In this document: in pieces, positions 1 through 6,134 of the stretch
Numbering within the stretch: position 1 is the first letter of the stretch
Layout: each line of letters starts with the position of its first letter
Assembly: GCA_040380145.1 (NCBI GenBank)
Contig: JBEIJQ010000118.1
Coordinates: forward strand, 1-9,782
Direction of reading: 5' to 3'
DNA: 9,782 nucleotides
Source: JBEIJQ01 sp040380145
GTDB lineage: Bacteria > Bacteroidota > Bacteroidia > Chitinophagales > Saprospiraceae
Position numbers and translations under genes: made by a program
Notes under the pieces: model-generated
What the model saw: only the letters and a program-made list of their open reading frames with translations
Database searches by the model: none
Told to the model about the DNA's origin: nothing

Positions 1-64
1 CGGGATTTTCTCGAAGGCCAGCTGGGCCGTAAGAATTTCTTACAAGTCGTTCTTCGATTTTTGA
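1..64 (+). CDS. 3' end of an unidentified protein (partial)
   Basis: The reading frame starting at base 2 is open from the window edge to a TGA at 62-64. It gives 20 residues ending in YKSFFDF. Its third positions are richer in G/C than those of the competing frame 1, and an intrinsic terminator on the same strand follows about 50 bases after the stop. Frame 1 would stop only inside that terminator stem. A C-terminal phenylalanine is common in outer-membrane beta-barrel proteins, but 20 residues are too few to name a family. Confidence 0.35.
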   Translation, partial: GIFSKASWAVRISYKSFFDF

Positions 65-115
65 GGGTGTCTTGTGCGTGTTTCAACCTGTATTTCAAGT
101 TTTTGCAATCAGGAT

Positions 116-143
116 TTTCTAATGGCCGCCATTAGAAATTTTT
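116..143 (+). terminator. Intrinsic terminator of the upstream gene
   Basis: A perfect 10-base inverted repeat (TTTCTAATGG, 116-125; CCATTAGAAA, 129-138) encloses a 3-base loop and is followed directly by five T (139-143). The orientation fits a transcript arriving from the left edge. A further CTAATG at 145-150 could compete for pairing with the right arm. Confidence 0.75.
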
Positions 144-486
144 CCTAATGACAATTTTGGGATAAAAAATAACATTTTACGGAAATGAAACGGACTCTGC
201 GTTTTCGAAAGATCAAGGAGACCCAAATGAGAATGACCGGTAGAGCACAGTCCAGCCCAGGCCTCCCCCCTCGCCCCAGCCGCTTTTTTTTGCGAAAAAT
301 CAGAGCGATATTTGCACCGTGACAAGACCATGAAGAACGGTAGGTGGCTTGAAGGCAGCGGTCTTGGATACCGCCACTCCCGAAAAGACACTTGGGTCAT
401 GAACCCACTACCCCATCTTTTTGGTTTCTTGAATATGTTCCTGAAATCCATAAACTTCCTCTCTCCCAACCATCAACCCTAACATT
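144..486. other. Intergenic region upstream of the desaturase
   Basis: No convincing gene is visible. The first part is AT-rich. At 215-229 an AAGGAG precedes an ATG that opens a 31-codon ORF (227-322), which is probably not a gene. Two small hairpins follow: GCGGT/ACCGC (358-374) and TGGGT/ACCCA (393-407). A weak -7-like string GATATTTG (307-314) is the only promoter candidate I can point to, and it deviates from TAnnTTTG at the first base. The desaturase transcript probably begins somewhere in this stretch. Confidence 0.5.
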
Positions 487-1221
487 TTGCCGATCTACAT
501 CTTCTTCTTCTCGCACTGGTTTGCGTCGCTGTTTGCCCAGACGGTCTTCCACCACCGCTATGCCTCGCACAAAATGTTCACCACCGGAAAGGTGACGGAA
601 CGCGTGCTGCACTTTCTGGCTTATGTGGCCCAAGGATCTTCCTATTTGGTGCCGCGCGCCTATGCCATCATGCACAGGATGCACCACACCTATTCCGACA
701 CGGAAAAGGATCCCCACTCGCCCAGTTTTTTTCGGGATGTGTTCACGATGATGAGCCACACGGCCAAGATCTACAACCAGATCACCTACGAAAAACTGAA
801 AATTTCCCCGAAATTTTTGGGCAACTACCCCACTTGGAACTGGCTCGACCGTTTCGGCAGCTCCTGGGTGTCGCGCCTCGGCTGGGGAGTCGGCTACACG
901 GTCTTCTACCTGTACTTCGCCACGGAGTGGTGGATGTACTTGCTGTTGCCCATCCACTATCTGATGGGACCCTTTCACGGGGCCGTGGTCAACTGGTGCG
1001 GCCACAAATACGGATATAGGAACTACAACAGCGAGGACCACTCCCGCAATACCCTGCCCTTCGATTTTTTGATGCTGGGCGAACTGTTCCAAAACAATCA
1101 CCACCACCACCCCAACAGCCCCAACTTCGCCAAACGCCGCTGGGAGTTCGATCCCGTTTATCCGTTGTTGCGCGCGATGCACTGGGCCAAATTGATCAAA
1201 CTGCGCAAACCCGACCAGTAA
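487..1221 (+). CDS. Acyl-CoA desaturase (membrane di-iron fatty acid desaturase)
   Basis: This 244-residue protein belongs to the membrane fatty acid desaturase superfamily, which uses a His-ligated di-iron centre and O2 to place a double bond in an acyl chain. Three His boxes are visible: H23-RYAS-H28, H63-RM-H66-H67 in a segment reading HTYSDTEKDPHSP, and Q202-NN-H205-H206. Further likely ligands are H164 and H173 in HGAVVNWCGHKYGY. Hydrophobic stretches near residues 3-20, 41-60 and 130-160 fit membrane helices. Length matches the short Bacteroidota homologues. The best start is TTG at 487; the frame is closed by a TAA at 451-453 and holds no ATG or GTG in between, and the MPIYIFFFSHW N-terminus matches the family start. 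There is no Shine-Dalgarno sequence. In the third box Gln replaces the usual first His, a variant known from other desaturase classes. The next gene starts 3 bases after the stop, so the two are very likely co-transcribed. The acyl substrate and bond position are unknown. Confidence 0.9.
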   Translation: MPIYIFFFSHWFASLFAQTVFHHRYASHKMFTTGKVTERVLHFLAYVAQGSSYLVPRAYAIMHRMHHTYSDTEKDPHSPSFFRDVFTMMSHTAKIYNQITYEKLKISPKFLGNYPTWNWLDRFGSSWVSRLGWGVGYTVFYLYFATEWWMYLLLPIHYLMGPFHGAVVNWCGHKYGYRNYNSEDHSRNTLPFDFLMLGELFQNNHHHHPNSPNFAKRRWEFDPVYPLLRAMHWAKLIKLRKPDQ

Positions 1222-1224
1222 ACC

Positions 1225-1983
1225 ATGGAATGGCTCGAGCATTACTGGAAAGTGGCCCAGAATGTAGGCACGCGCTATTACCTCGTGGCCGGCATCGGTT
1301 TCTTCCTGTTTTATGTGCTGCTCCGCCGTTGGGTGGAGCCGCACAAGATCCAGTCCAAGTTCCCCGGCTGGAAGGATTACGCCCGTGAAATCCTGTTTTC
1401 CAGCCTGACCATCCTGATTTTCGCCTTCGTGCCGTCGTTCTTGGTCTTCAGCGATTGGGGACGGGAATACAATACCCTGTACAAGGAAATCTCCGACCGG
1501 GGCATGGTTTACTACTTCGGTCTGTTTCCGATCCTGTTTTTCATCCACGACGCCTATTTCTATTGGGCGCACCGGATGATGCACCACCCCCGATTGTATC
1601 GCCACGTGCACCTGGTGCACCATCGGTCCACCAACCCATCGCCGTGGGCCGCATACGCCTTTCACCCGCTGGAAGCGGTGGTAGAAGTCGGGATCTTCGC
1701 GGTTTTTCTTCTCTTCATCCCGGTGCACATCACGCACATCCTGCTTTTTTTCCTGATGTCCATCGTGTACAATGTGTACGGGCATCTGGGCTGGGAACTC
1801 TACCCGAAAGGATTCCACAAAACCTGGATAGGACGCTGGGTGAACACCTCGGTGTGCCACAACCAACACCACCGCTTTTTCAACGGCAACTACGGACTGT
1901 ATTTCCTGTTTTGGGACCGCTGGATGGGCACCCTGCGCGAGGATTATGCTGCCGCTTACGAGGAAGTTTCGTCGCGGAGGTGA
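1225..1983 (+). CDS. Sterol desaturase / fatty acid hydroxylase family protein
   Basis: This 252-residue membrane protein is of the fatty acid hydroxylase superfamily (PF04116), di-iron enzymes that hydroxylate or desaturate lipids. Conserved boxes appear in order: H108-DAYFYWA-H116-RMM-H120-H121, then H129-LV-H132-H133 followed by RSTNPSPWAAYAFHPLE, then H212-NQ-H215-H216 followed by RFFNGNYG. Membrane segments lie near residues 18-35, 58-75, 95-112 and 150-180. The ATG lies 3 bases after the desaturase stop, which implies translational coupling and a shared lipid-modification role. The family name reflects homology: bacterial members act on varied lipids (carotenoids, sphingolipid-like or acyl chains), and nothing here shows that the substrate is a sterol. 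Confidence 0.9.
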   Translation: MEWLEHYWKVAQNVGTRYYLVAGIGFFLFYVLLRRWVEPHKIQSKFPGWKDYAREILFSSLTILIFAFVPSFLVFSDWGREYNTLYKEISDRGMVYYFGLFPILFFIHDAYFYWAHRMMHHPRLYRHVHLVHHRSTNPSPWAAYAFHPLEAVVEVGIFAVFLLFIPVHITHILLFFLMSIVYNVYGHLGWELYPKGFHKTWIGRWVNTSVCHNQHHRFFNGNYGLYFLFWDRWMGTLREDYAAAYEEVSSRR

Positions 1984-2105
1984 ATTTTGACATTGACATG
2001 GGACTTTTTTGGAAAAAAATGCTTGGGACAAAATAGAGAAATGGGCGAATCCTTTTAAAAATAAATTTATAAAAAACTAATTTTCAAATAAATACCAATA
2101 ATAAA

Positions 2106-2666
2106 ATGTCTTTCAAAATATATACCAAAACTGGCGACAAAGGGGAAACTTCCCTGTTCGGCGGGGCCCGGGTAGCGAAATCCCACGCACGCATCGAAGC
2201 ATACGGCACCGTGGACGAACTGAACTCCCACCTCGGCCTCGTGCGCGACTGCGTACCCGCCGATCTTCCCGGGGCCCGGCAACTGCTCAAGGACATCCAA
2301 GACCGCCTGTTCGTGATCGGGGCCATCTTGGCAAGCGATCCCGCCAAGCAGATGAGCGTGCCCGATGTGCTGGAAAGCGATGTGGAGGTGCTCGAAAGGG
2401 CCATGGACGCGATGGATGCCGAACTGCCCGCGCTGAAAAACTTCATCCTGCCGGGCGGCCACCCGACCGTCTCGCATTGCCATGTGGCGCGCTGCGTGTG
2501 CCGCCGCACCGAACGCTTGGTGGTGGCCCTCCACCACGAGGAACCGGTGCCCGAGATCGTCGTCCGCTACCTCAACCGCCTGTCGGATTACCTGTTCGTG
2601 CTGGCCCGCAAACTCTCGCAACACCTCGGAGCCGAGGAAATCACCTGGACCACCCGAAACGCTTGA
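2106..2666 (+). CDS. pduO: PduO-type ATP:cob(I)alamin adenosyltransferase
   Basis: This 186-residue cytoplasmic enzyme transfers the 5'-deoxyadenosyl group of ATP to cob(I)alamin or corrinoid, giving the adenosylcobalamin used by mutases and reductases. Family marks are complete: the N-terminal ATP-binding motif TKTGDKGETSLFGG (residues 7-20), VDELNSHLG (36-44), LPGGH (115-119), the Arg-rich helix RCVCRRTER (129-137) and YLNRLSDYLFVLAR (155-168). It is a stand-alone PduO N-terminal-domain protein of normal length. The ATG follows an A-rich leader (AATAATAAA), typical of Bacteroidota starts without a Shine-Dalgarno sequence. A near-consensus -7 element TAATTTTC lies at 2078-2085. The next gene begins about 10 bases after the stop. 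PduO-type enzymes are not homologous to CobA/CobO, although they are often annotated with those names. Confidence 0.93.
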   Translation: MSFKIYTKTGDKGETSLFGGARVAKSHARIEAYGTVDELNSHLGLVRDCVPADLPGARQLLKDIQDRLFVIGAILASDPAKQMSVPDVLESDVEVLERAMDAMDAELPALKNFILPGGHPTVSHCHVARCVCRRTERLVVALHHEEPVPEIVVRYLNRLSDYLFVLARKLSQHLGAEEITWTTRNA

Positions 2667-2676
2667 TTTCCCAGCC

Positions 2677-3219
2677 TTGCGCCGACGGATCGCTTTTTCG
2701 CTGCTGCTGTGCCTGTGCCTGCCCATCGCCGGCACATGGACGATGCTGCACCTGCAGCGCCGCGCCGTCCGCCACGCCGTCAAAAAGCAATTGATCGCGG
2801 GGGTCGAGAAAACCGAACTCACCTTGCTGACCTTCCGGATGCCGCAGGATGCCCACCGCTTGGAATGGGAAGAAGAGGGGGAATTTGCTTTCGAAGGGCA
2901 GATGTACGATGTGGTCGAGCAGCACACGGTCGGCGATTCGGTGTTCTATCGGTGCTGGGCCGACAATGAGGAAACGGTGCTGTATCGGCGCTTCGAGGAA
3001 CTGTTCGCACAGGTCTGGCCGGACGCCCCCCAACCCAACAAGACCAAGGAGCAGATACTGGAATTTTGGAAAAAAATGTTCGGGCCGCCCTTCGCGGGCC
3101 TCGCCGCTTCGAGCCCTTTGCCGGAGCCCCGGCGCTCACCGGCAAAGATCCGCCAAACCGGCCCGAACGGCGCTGAAACGGCGCAGCCAATCTCACCTCC
3201 CCCGGAAAAAATCGGTTAA
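2677..3219 (+). CDS. Small exported protein of unknown function, upstream of TonB receptor
   Basis: No named family is recognised. With a TTG start at 2677 the product has 180 residues. An Arg-rich N-terminus (RRR) and a hydrophobic run IAFSLLLCLCLPIAGTW (5-21) look like a signal peptide or anchor. A basic stretch (RRAVRHAVKKQLIAG, 28-42) comes next, then an acidic region, then the motif EFAFEGQMYDVVEQ (69-82) with FYRCWADNEET (90-100). The Pro-rich tail after about residue 140 seems low-complexity. From memory, uncharacterised Bacteroidota proteins share the E-F-x-Y/F-x-G-x-MYD-V/I-V motif and sit beside TonB receptors; this is not checked here. The frame stays open back to an ATG at 2482, but that start lies deep inside the adenosyltransferase and would add an unnatural Arg/Ser/Pro-rich N-terminus, so TTG 2677 is preferred. 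The ATG at 2743 would remove the hydrophobic segment. The 10-base gap suggests co-transcription with the gene before it. Confidence 0.65.
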   Translation: MRRRIAFSLLLCLCLPIAGTWTMLHLQRRAVRHAVKKQLIAGVEKTELTLLTFRMPQDAHRLEWEEEGEFAFEGQMYDVVEQHTVGDSVFYRCWADNEETVLYRRFEELFAQVWPDAPQPNKTKEQILEFWKKMFGPPFAGLAASSPLPEPRRSPAKIRQTGPNGAETAQPISPPPEKIG

Positions 3220-3231
3220 AAGTTTGTTTTC

Positions 3232-3255
3232 CACGGTTTTATTGAAAAAACCGTG
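3232..3255 (+). promoter_or_regulatory. Hairpin 1 between small protein gene and TonB receptor
   Basis: A perfect 9-base inverted repeat (CACGGTTTT, 3232-3240; AAAACCGTG, 3247-3255) with a 6-base loop begins 12 bases after the preceding stop codon. No T-run follows on either strand, so it is not a classical intrinsic terminator. It could be an RNA-processing or 3'-end-stabilising element, or part of the receptor leader. Confidence 0.5.
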
Positions 3256-3260
3256 ACACT

Positions 3261-3292
3261 CCCTTGTCCGTGGCCCAGTCGTCGGACAAGGG
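3261..3292 (+). promoter_or_regulatory. Hairpin 2 in the TonB receptor leader
   Basis: A perfect 10-base inverted repeat (CCCTTGTCCG, 3261-3270; CGGACAAGGG, 3283-3292) encloses a 12-base loop. It starts 5 bases after hairpin 1 and ends 39 bases before the receptor ATG. A T-rich stretch (3309-3314) lies 16 bases downstream, too far for a normal terminator. The perfect arms make chance unlikely; the function is unknown. Confidence 0.5.
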
Positions 3293-3331
3293 CTGAACGC
3301 GCAACCTATTTTTTCCCTTTTTTCCAATAAA

Positions 3332-5551
3332 ATGCTCAAAAAAATACTCGCCTGCCTCTTTTGGGCGGGCGGCCTCTCGGTGTTGACGGCCCAAACGCCC
3401 CGTGACAGCACCGAAGAGGCTCTCCAACAAGTGGTGGTCACAGCCACGCGCTGGGAGCAGTCGCGGGGCATCCTGCCCTTTCGGGTGTCCAAGATCACCA
3501 AACGGACGGCGCAGCTACAAAATCCCCAGACTGCGGCGGATCTGCTCGGACTGAGCGGGGAGGTGTTCATCCAAAAAAGCCAACAGGGCGGCGGAAGCCC
3601 CATGTTCCGGGGCTTCGGCACCAACCGGCTGTTTTATGCCGTGGACGGTGTGCGGATGAATACCGCCATTTTCCGTTCGGGCAATTTGCAGAACGTGATC
3701 TCCCTCGATCCTTTCGCGATCCAAGCAGCCGAAGTGCTGTTCGGCCCCGGCTCCGTCATGTACGGCAGCGACGCGATCGGCGGGGTAATGGGCTTCCAGA
3801 CGCTGACGCCCGATCTGTCGGCCGACGGCAAGCCTTCCGTACTGGCCAACGCCGCCGCCCGATACTCTTCGGCCAACAACGAAATGACGGGGCATTTCGA
3901 CGTCCAGGTCGGCACGCGGAAATGGGCTTTTTTGACCAGTTTCAGCCATCACCGTTTCGGCGACCTGCGCCAGGGCCGCCATGGCCCAGACGATTACCTG
4001 CGTAAATTTTACGTGGAGCGCATCGGGGACCTGGATGTGGTGCTGGCCAATCCCGATCCGTTGGTGCAGACCAGTTCGGGCTACAACCAACTGAACCTGA
4101 TGCAAAAAATCCGTTTTGCCCCCGATCGGGCGTGGAATTTTCAATATGCTTTCCACTATTCGGCCACTTCGGACTATGCGCGGTACGATCGGCTGCTGCG
4201 GCTCATGCCGGACGGCACGCCCCGCAGCGCTGAATGGCGCTACGGGCCCCAGATCTGGACGATGAACCTGTTGGAGGCCGACCACACAGCAGAAAAAGGG
4301 TTTTACGACCGGATGTCGCTGCGGGCCGCGCACCAGTTTTTCGAAGAAAGCCGCATAGATCGCCATTTCAACGACAACCAGCGTCGGACACGCATCGAAA
4401 AAGTCGTTGCCTACTCGTTCAACGCCGATTTCCAAAAATCCTTCGGCGACCGCCACCGACTGTTCTACGGCCTGGAAGCCGTGGTCAACGACGTGCGCTC
4501 CCTGGGCACGGACGAGGACATCGCCACGGGGGTTTCCGTTCCGGGGCCCTCGCGCTATCCTTCCTCCACCTGGACTTCGCTGGCGGCATATCTGAGCTAC
4601 CAGTGGCAGTTATCGGAACGCCTTTCGCTGTTCGCCGGATTGCGCTACGGTTATTTTTCGCAGGGCAACCGCTTCGACACCACCTTTTACCCGTTTCCCT
4701 ATACGGAATCCAAGTTGCGCAACGGTGCTCCGACGGGCGGTTTGGGGCTGGTCTATCGCCCGGGCGGATCCTGGTCGCTGAGCGCCAACCTGTCCACGGG
4801 CTTCCGCGCCCCGAACGTGGACGATGCGGGAAAGGTGTTCGACTCCGGTACGGGCAACGTGGTCGTTCCCAACACCGGACTGCGGGCGGAGTACGCCTAC
4901 AACGGCGAGGCGGGTGTCACCAAATCCTTTGGCAAGTGGGTACGGGTCAGCTTCTCGGGATATTTGACCCGTTTGCAGGACGCCATAGCGGTGGCCCCGT
5001 TCCAGTTCAACGGCCAAGACAGCATTTTCTACGATGGGGAACGGAGCCGCGTCTTGGCCAATCAGAACAACTCGCACGCACTGGTGTTCGGCTTTCAAAC
5101 CTCGTTGGAATGTGACTTTGGTCACGGGCTGCGATGGGTCTCGCACCTCAACCTGCAGGAAGGCGAACAGGTGCAGCCCGACGGATCCACCACTCCCCTG
5201 CCCCACCGCATGCCCTTTTTCGGTAGCACGCATCTGTTGTTCGTTCGCGAAAAATTCCGACTGGACGCATTCGCTCAGTTCTGCGCCCGTGCAAACGTCA
5301 ACGATCTTCCCATGGACGACCTTGCGCCCTATTTGTACGCCAAGGACGAAAACGGCAACCCCTATTCGCCCGCGTGGTACACCCTCAACCTCAAAGTTTC
5401 GTACGAGGTCGGTCCGATGCTGATGCTGAGCGGGGGCGTCGAAAACCTGCTGGATCTTCGGTACCGCCCCATGCGGTCGGGGATTTCCGCTCCGGGGCGC
5501 AACTTCGTGATGGCCGTCCACGGACGTTTCGGCGGAAAGGCCAAGGATTGA
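3332..5551 (+). CDS. TonB-dependent outer membrane receptor (haem/siderophore-receptor-like)
   Basis: This 739-residue outer-membrane active transporter is powered by TonB-ExbB-ExbD. It has a signal peptide (MLKKILACLFWAGGLSVLTA, cleavage near residue 20) and a TonB-box-like QQVVVTATR (32-40). The plug domain (about 50-155) shows MFRGFGTNRLFYAVDGVRMN from residue 91 and GPGSVMYGSDAIGGV (138-152). The rest is a beta-barrel with alternating aromatic strands, ending near GRNFVMAVHGRF before a short GGKAKD tail. The N-terminal carboxypeptidase-like domain of SusC-type receptors is absent. The plug resembles haem/haemoglobin and colicin/ferrienterochelin receptors and a common Bacteroidota subgroup with RSGNLQNVISLDP. 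The substrate is not determinable: the upstream adenosyltransferase hints at cobalamin, but the plug looks more like the haem/iron type. A weak -7-like TATTTTTT lies at 3307-3314, and the ATG follows an A-rich leader. Transcription ends at the hairpin at 5579-5613. Confidence 0.92.
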   Translation: MLKKILACLFWAGGLSVLTAQTPRDSTEEALQQVVVTATRWEQSRGILPFRVSKITKRTAQLQNPQTAADLLGLSGEVFIQKSQQGGGSPMFRGFGTNRLFYAVDGVRMNTAIFRSGNLQNVISLDPFAIQAAEVLFGPGSVMYGSDAIGGVMGFQTLTPDLSADGKPSVLANAAARYSSANNEMTGHFDVQVGTRKWAFLTSFSHHRFGDLRQGRHGPDDYLRKFYVERIGDLDVVLANPDPLVQTSSGYNQLNLMQKIRFAPDRAWNFQYAFHYSATSDYARYDRLLRLMPDGTPRSAEWRYGPQIWTMNLLEADHTAEKGFYDRMSLRAAHQFFEESRIDRHFNDNQRRTRIEKVVAYSFNADFQKSFGDRHRLFYGLEAVVNDVRSLGTDEDIATGVSVPGPSRYPSSTWTSLAAYLSYQWQLSERLSLFAGLRYGYFSQGNRFDTTFYPFPYTESKLRNGAPTGGLGLVYRPGGSWSLSANLSTGFRAPNVDDAGKVFDSGTGNVVVPNTGLRAEYAYNGEAGVTKSFGKWVRVSFSGYLTRLQDAIAVAPFQFNGQDSIFYDGERSRVLANQNNSHALVFGFQTSLECDFGHGLRWVSHLNLQEGEQVQPDGSTTPLPHRMPFFGSTHLLFVREKFRLDAFAQFCARANVNDLPMDDLAPYLYAKDENGNPYSPAWYTLNLKVSYEVGPMLMLSGGVENLLDLRYRPMRSGISAPGRNFVMAVHGRFGGKAKD

Positions 5552-5578
5552 GAAAGGACGAGCATTTTCCCAAAAAGC

Positions 5579-5613
5579 AAAAAGCCATCCCGTTGGACGG
5601 GATGGCTTTTTTT
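5579..5613. terminator. Bidirectional intrinsic terminator
   Basis: The stem AAAAAGCCATCCCG (5579-5592) pairs with CGGGATGGCTTTTT (5598-5611) around a 5-base loop. Seven T follow on the + strand (5607-5613), and five T appear on the minus strand across the stem base. It lies between the convergent TonB receptor (stop at 5551) and rplI (stop at 5649) and can serve both. Confidence 0.9.
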
Positions 5614-5648
5614 GTGGCCCACGGGCGGAAAAACCGCCGGACAGGGGC

Positions 5649-6119
5649 TTATTCGGCGGATTCGACGGGCGCGTCCTCGGACACGACCTCGAAGTTCACC
5701 ACCGCTTTGACCTGCTTGCTGAGATCCACATTGGCCGTGTAGGCGCCCAACATCTTGACCTCTTCGGGGAGCGAGATCTTGCGGCGCTCGATCTCGATGC
5801 CGAAAGCATCGCGGATGGCGGCGAGGATCTGGACACTGGTGACCGAACCGAAGATCTTGCCGCTGGTGCCCGATTTCGTCTTGATCGTGAGCGTCTTGCT
5901 CTGGAGCTGGTTGGCGATGGCCTGGAATTCCCCGAGCATGCGGGCCTCGCGGGACTCGACAGCCGACAGGCGGCTTTGGAGAGCGTTGCGGTTGGCAGGG
6001 CTGGCCACAGAGGCCAATCCGCGGGGGATCAGGAAGTTGCGGGCGTAGCCCGGTTTTACGGTGACGATGGAGTCGGCGTGGCCAAGGTTCTCCACATCTT
6101 TGAGCAGAATGATTTCCAT
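5649..6119 (-). CDS. rplI: 50S ribosomal protein bL9
   Basis: This 156-residue protein of the large subunit binds 23S rRNA near the L1 stalk. The N-terminal domain is diagnostic: MEIILLKDVENLGHADSIVTVKPGYARNFLIPRGLA with the conserved GYARNFLIP signature (residues 24-32). It is followed by a linking helix (about 42-75) and a C-terminal domain containing GKIFGSVTS. The last dozen residues are an acidic tail. Unlike its neighbours it has a near-perfect Shine-Dalgarno sequence 7 bases before the ATG, which overlaps the rpsR stop codon. It is the last gene of the rpsF-rpsR-rplI operon and ends just before the shared terminator. Confidence 0.97.
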   Translation of the reverse strand: MEIILLKDVENLGHADSIVTVKPGYARNFLIPRGLASVASPANRNALQSRLSAVESREARMLGEFQAIANQLQSKTLTIKTKSGTSGKIFGSVTSVQILAAIRDAFGIEIERRKISLPEEVKMLGAYTANVDLSKQVKAVVNFEVVSEDAPVESAE

Positions 6120-6126
6120 GATAGGG

Positions 6127-6134
6127 TCCTCCTT
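6127..6134 (-). promoter_or_regulatory. Strong Shine-Dalgarno sequence of rplI
   Basis: The minus strand reads AAGGAGGA, giving seven contiguous bases (AAGGAGG) complementary to the usual 16S rRNA 3' tail, with 7 bases to the rplI ATG. It overlaps the TAA of rpsR by two bases. Bacteroidota ribosomes are reported to sequester the anti-SD in a pocket of bS21, bS18 and bS6, so a strong site inside the operon for bS6 and bS18 is unusual. Confidence 0.75.

Noticed and set aside
1..135. Frame-1 reading of the left edge as the gene tail
   Set aside because: Its stop lies inside the terminator stem and its third positions are A/T-rich; frame 2, ending at 64, fits better.
307..314. GATATTTG as a promoter of the desaturase
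   Set aside because: It deviates from TAnnTTTG at the first base and has no -33 partner at acceptable spacing; kept only as a remark.
1099..1110. CAC repeat as a microsatellite
   Set aside because: It encodes the HHHH around the third His box of the desaturase and is explained by function.
397..2031. 544-codon minus-strand ORF opposite the desaturase and hydroxylase genes
   Set aside because: It lies exactly antisense to two clear enzyme genes, has no recognisable domain and is explained by GC-rich third positions of the real genes.
2482..2676. Upstream ATG extension of the small exported protein
   Set aside because: It would overlap most of the last third of the adenosyltransferase in another frame and place an Arg/Ser/Pro-rich shadow sequence before the signal peptide.
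3220..3331. Cobalamin riboswitch before the TonB receptor
   Set aside because: The gap is too short for the usual aptamer and I see no recognisable B12-box; only two simple hairpins are present.
3515..4456. Long minus-strand ORFs opposite the TonB receptor (also 4610-5521)
   Set aside because: Same antisense effect; no start signals or protein features.
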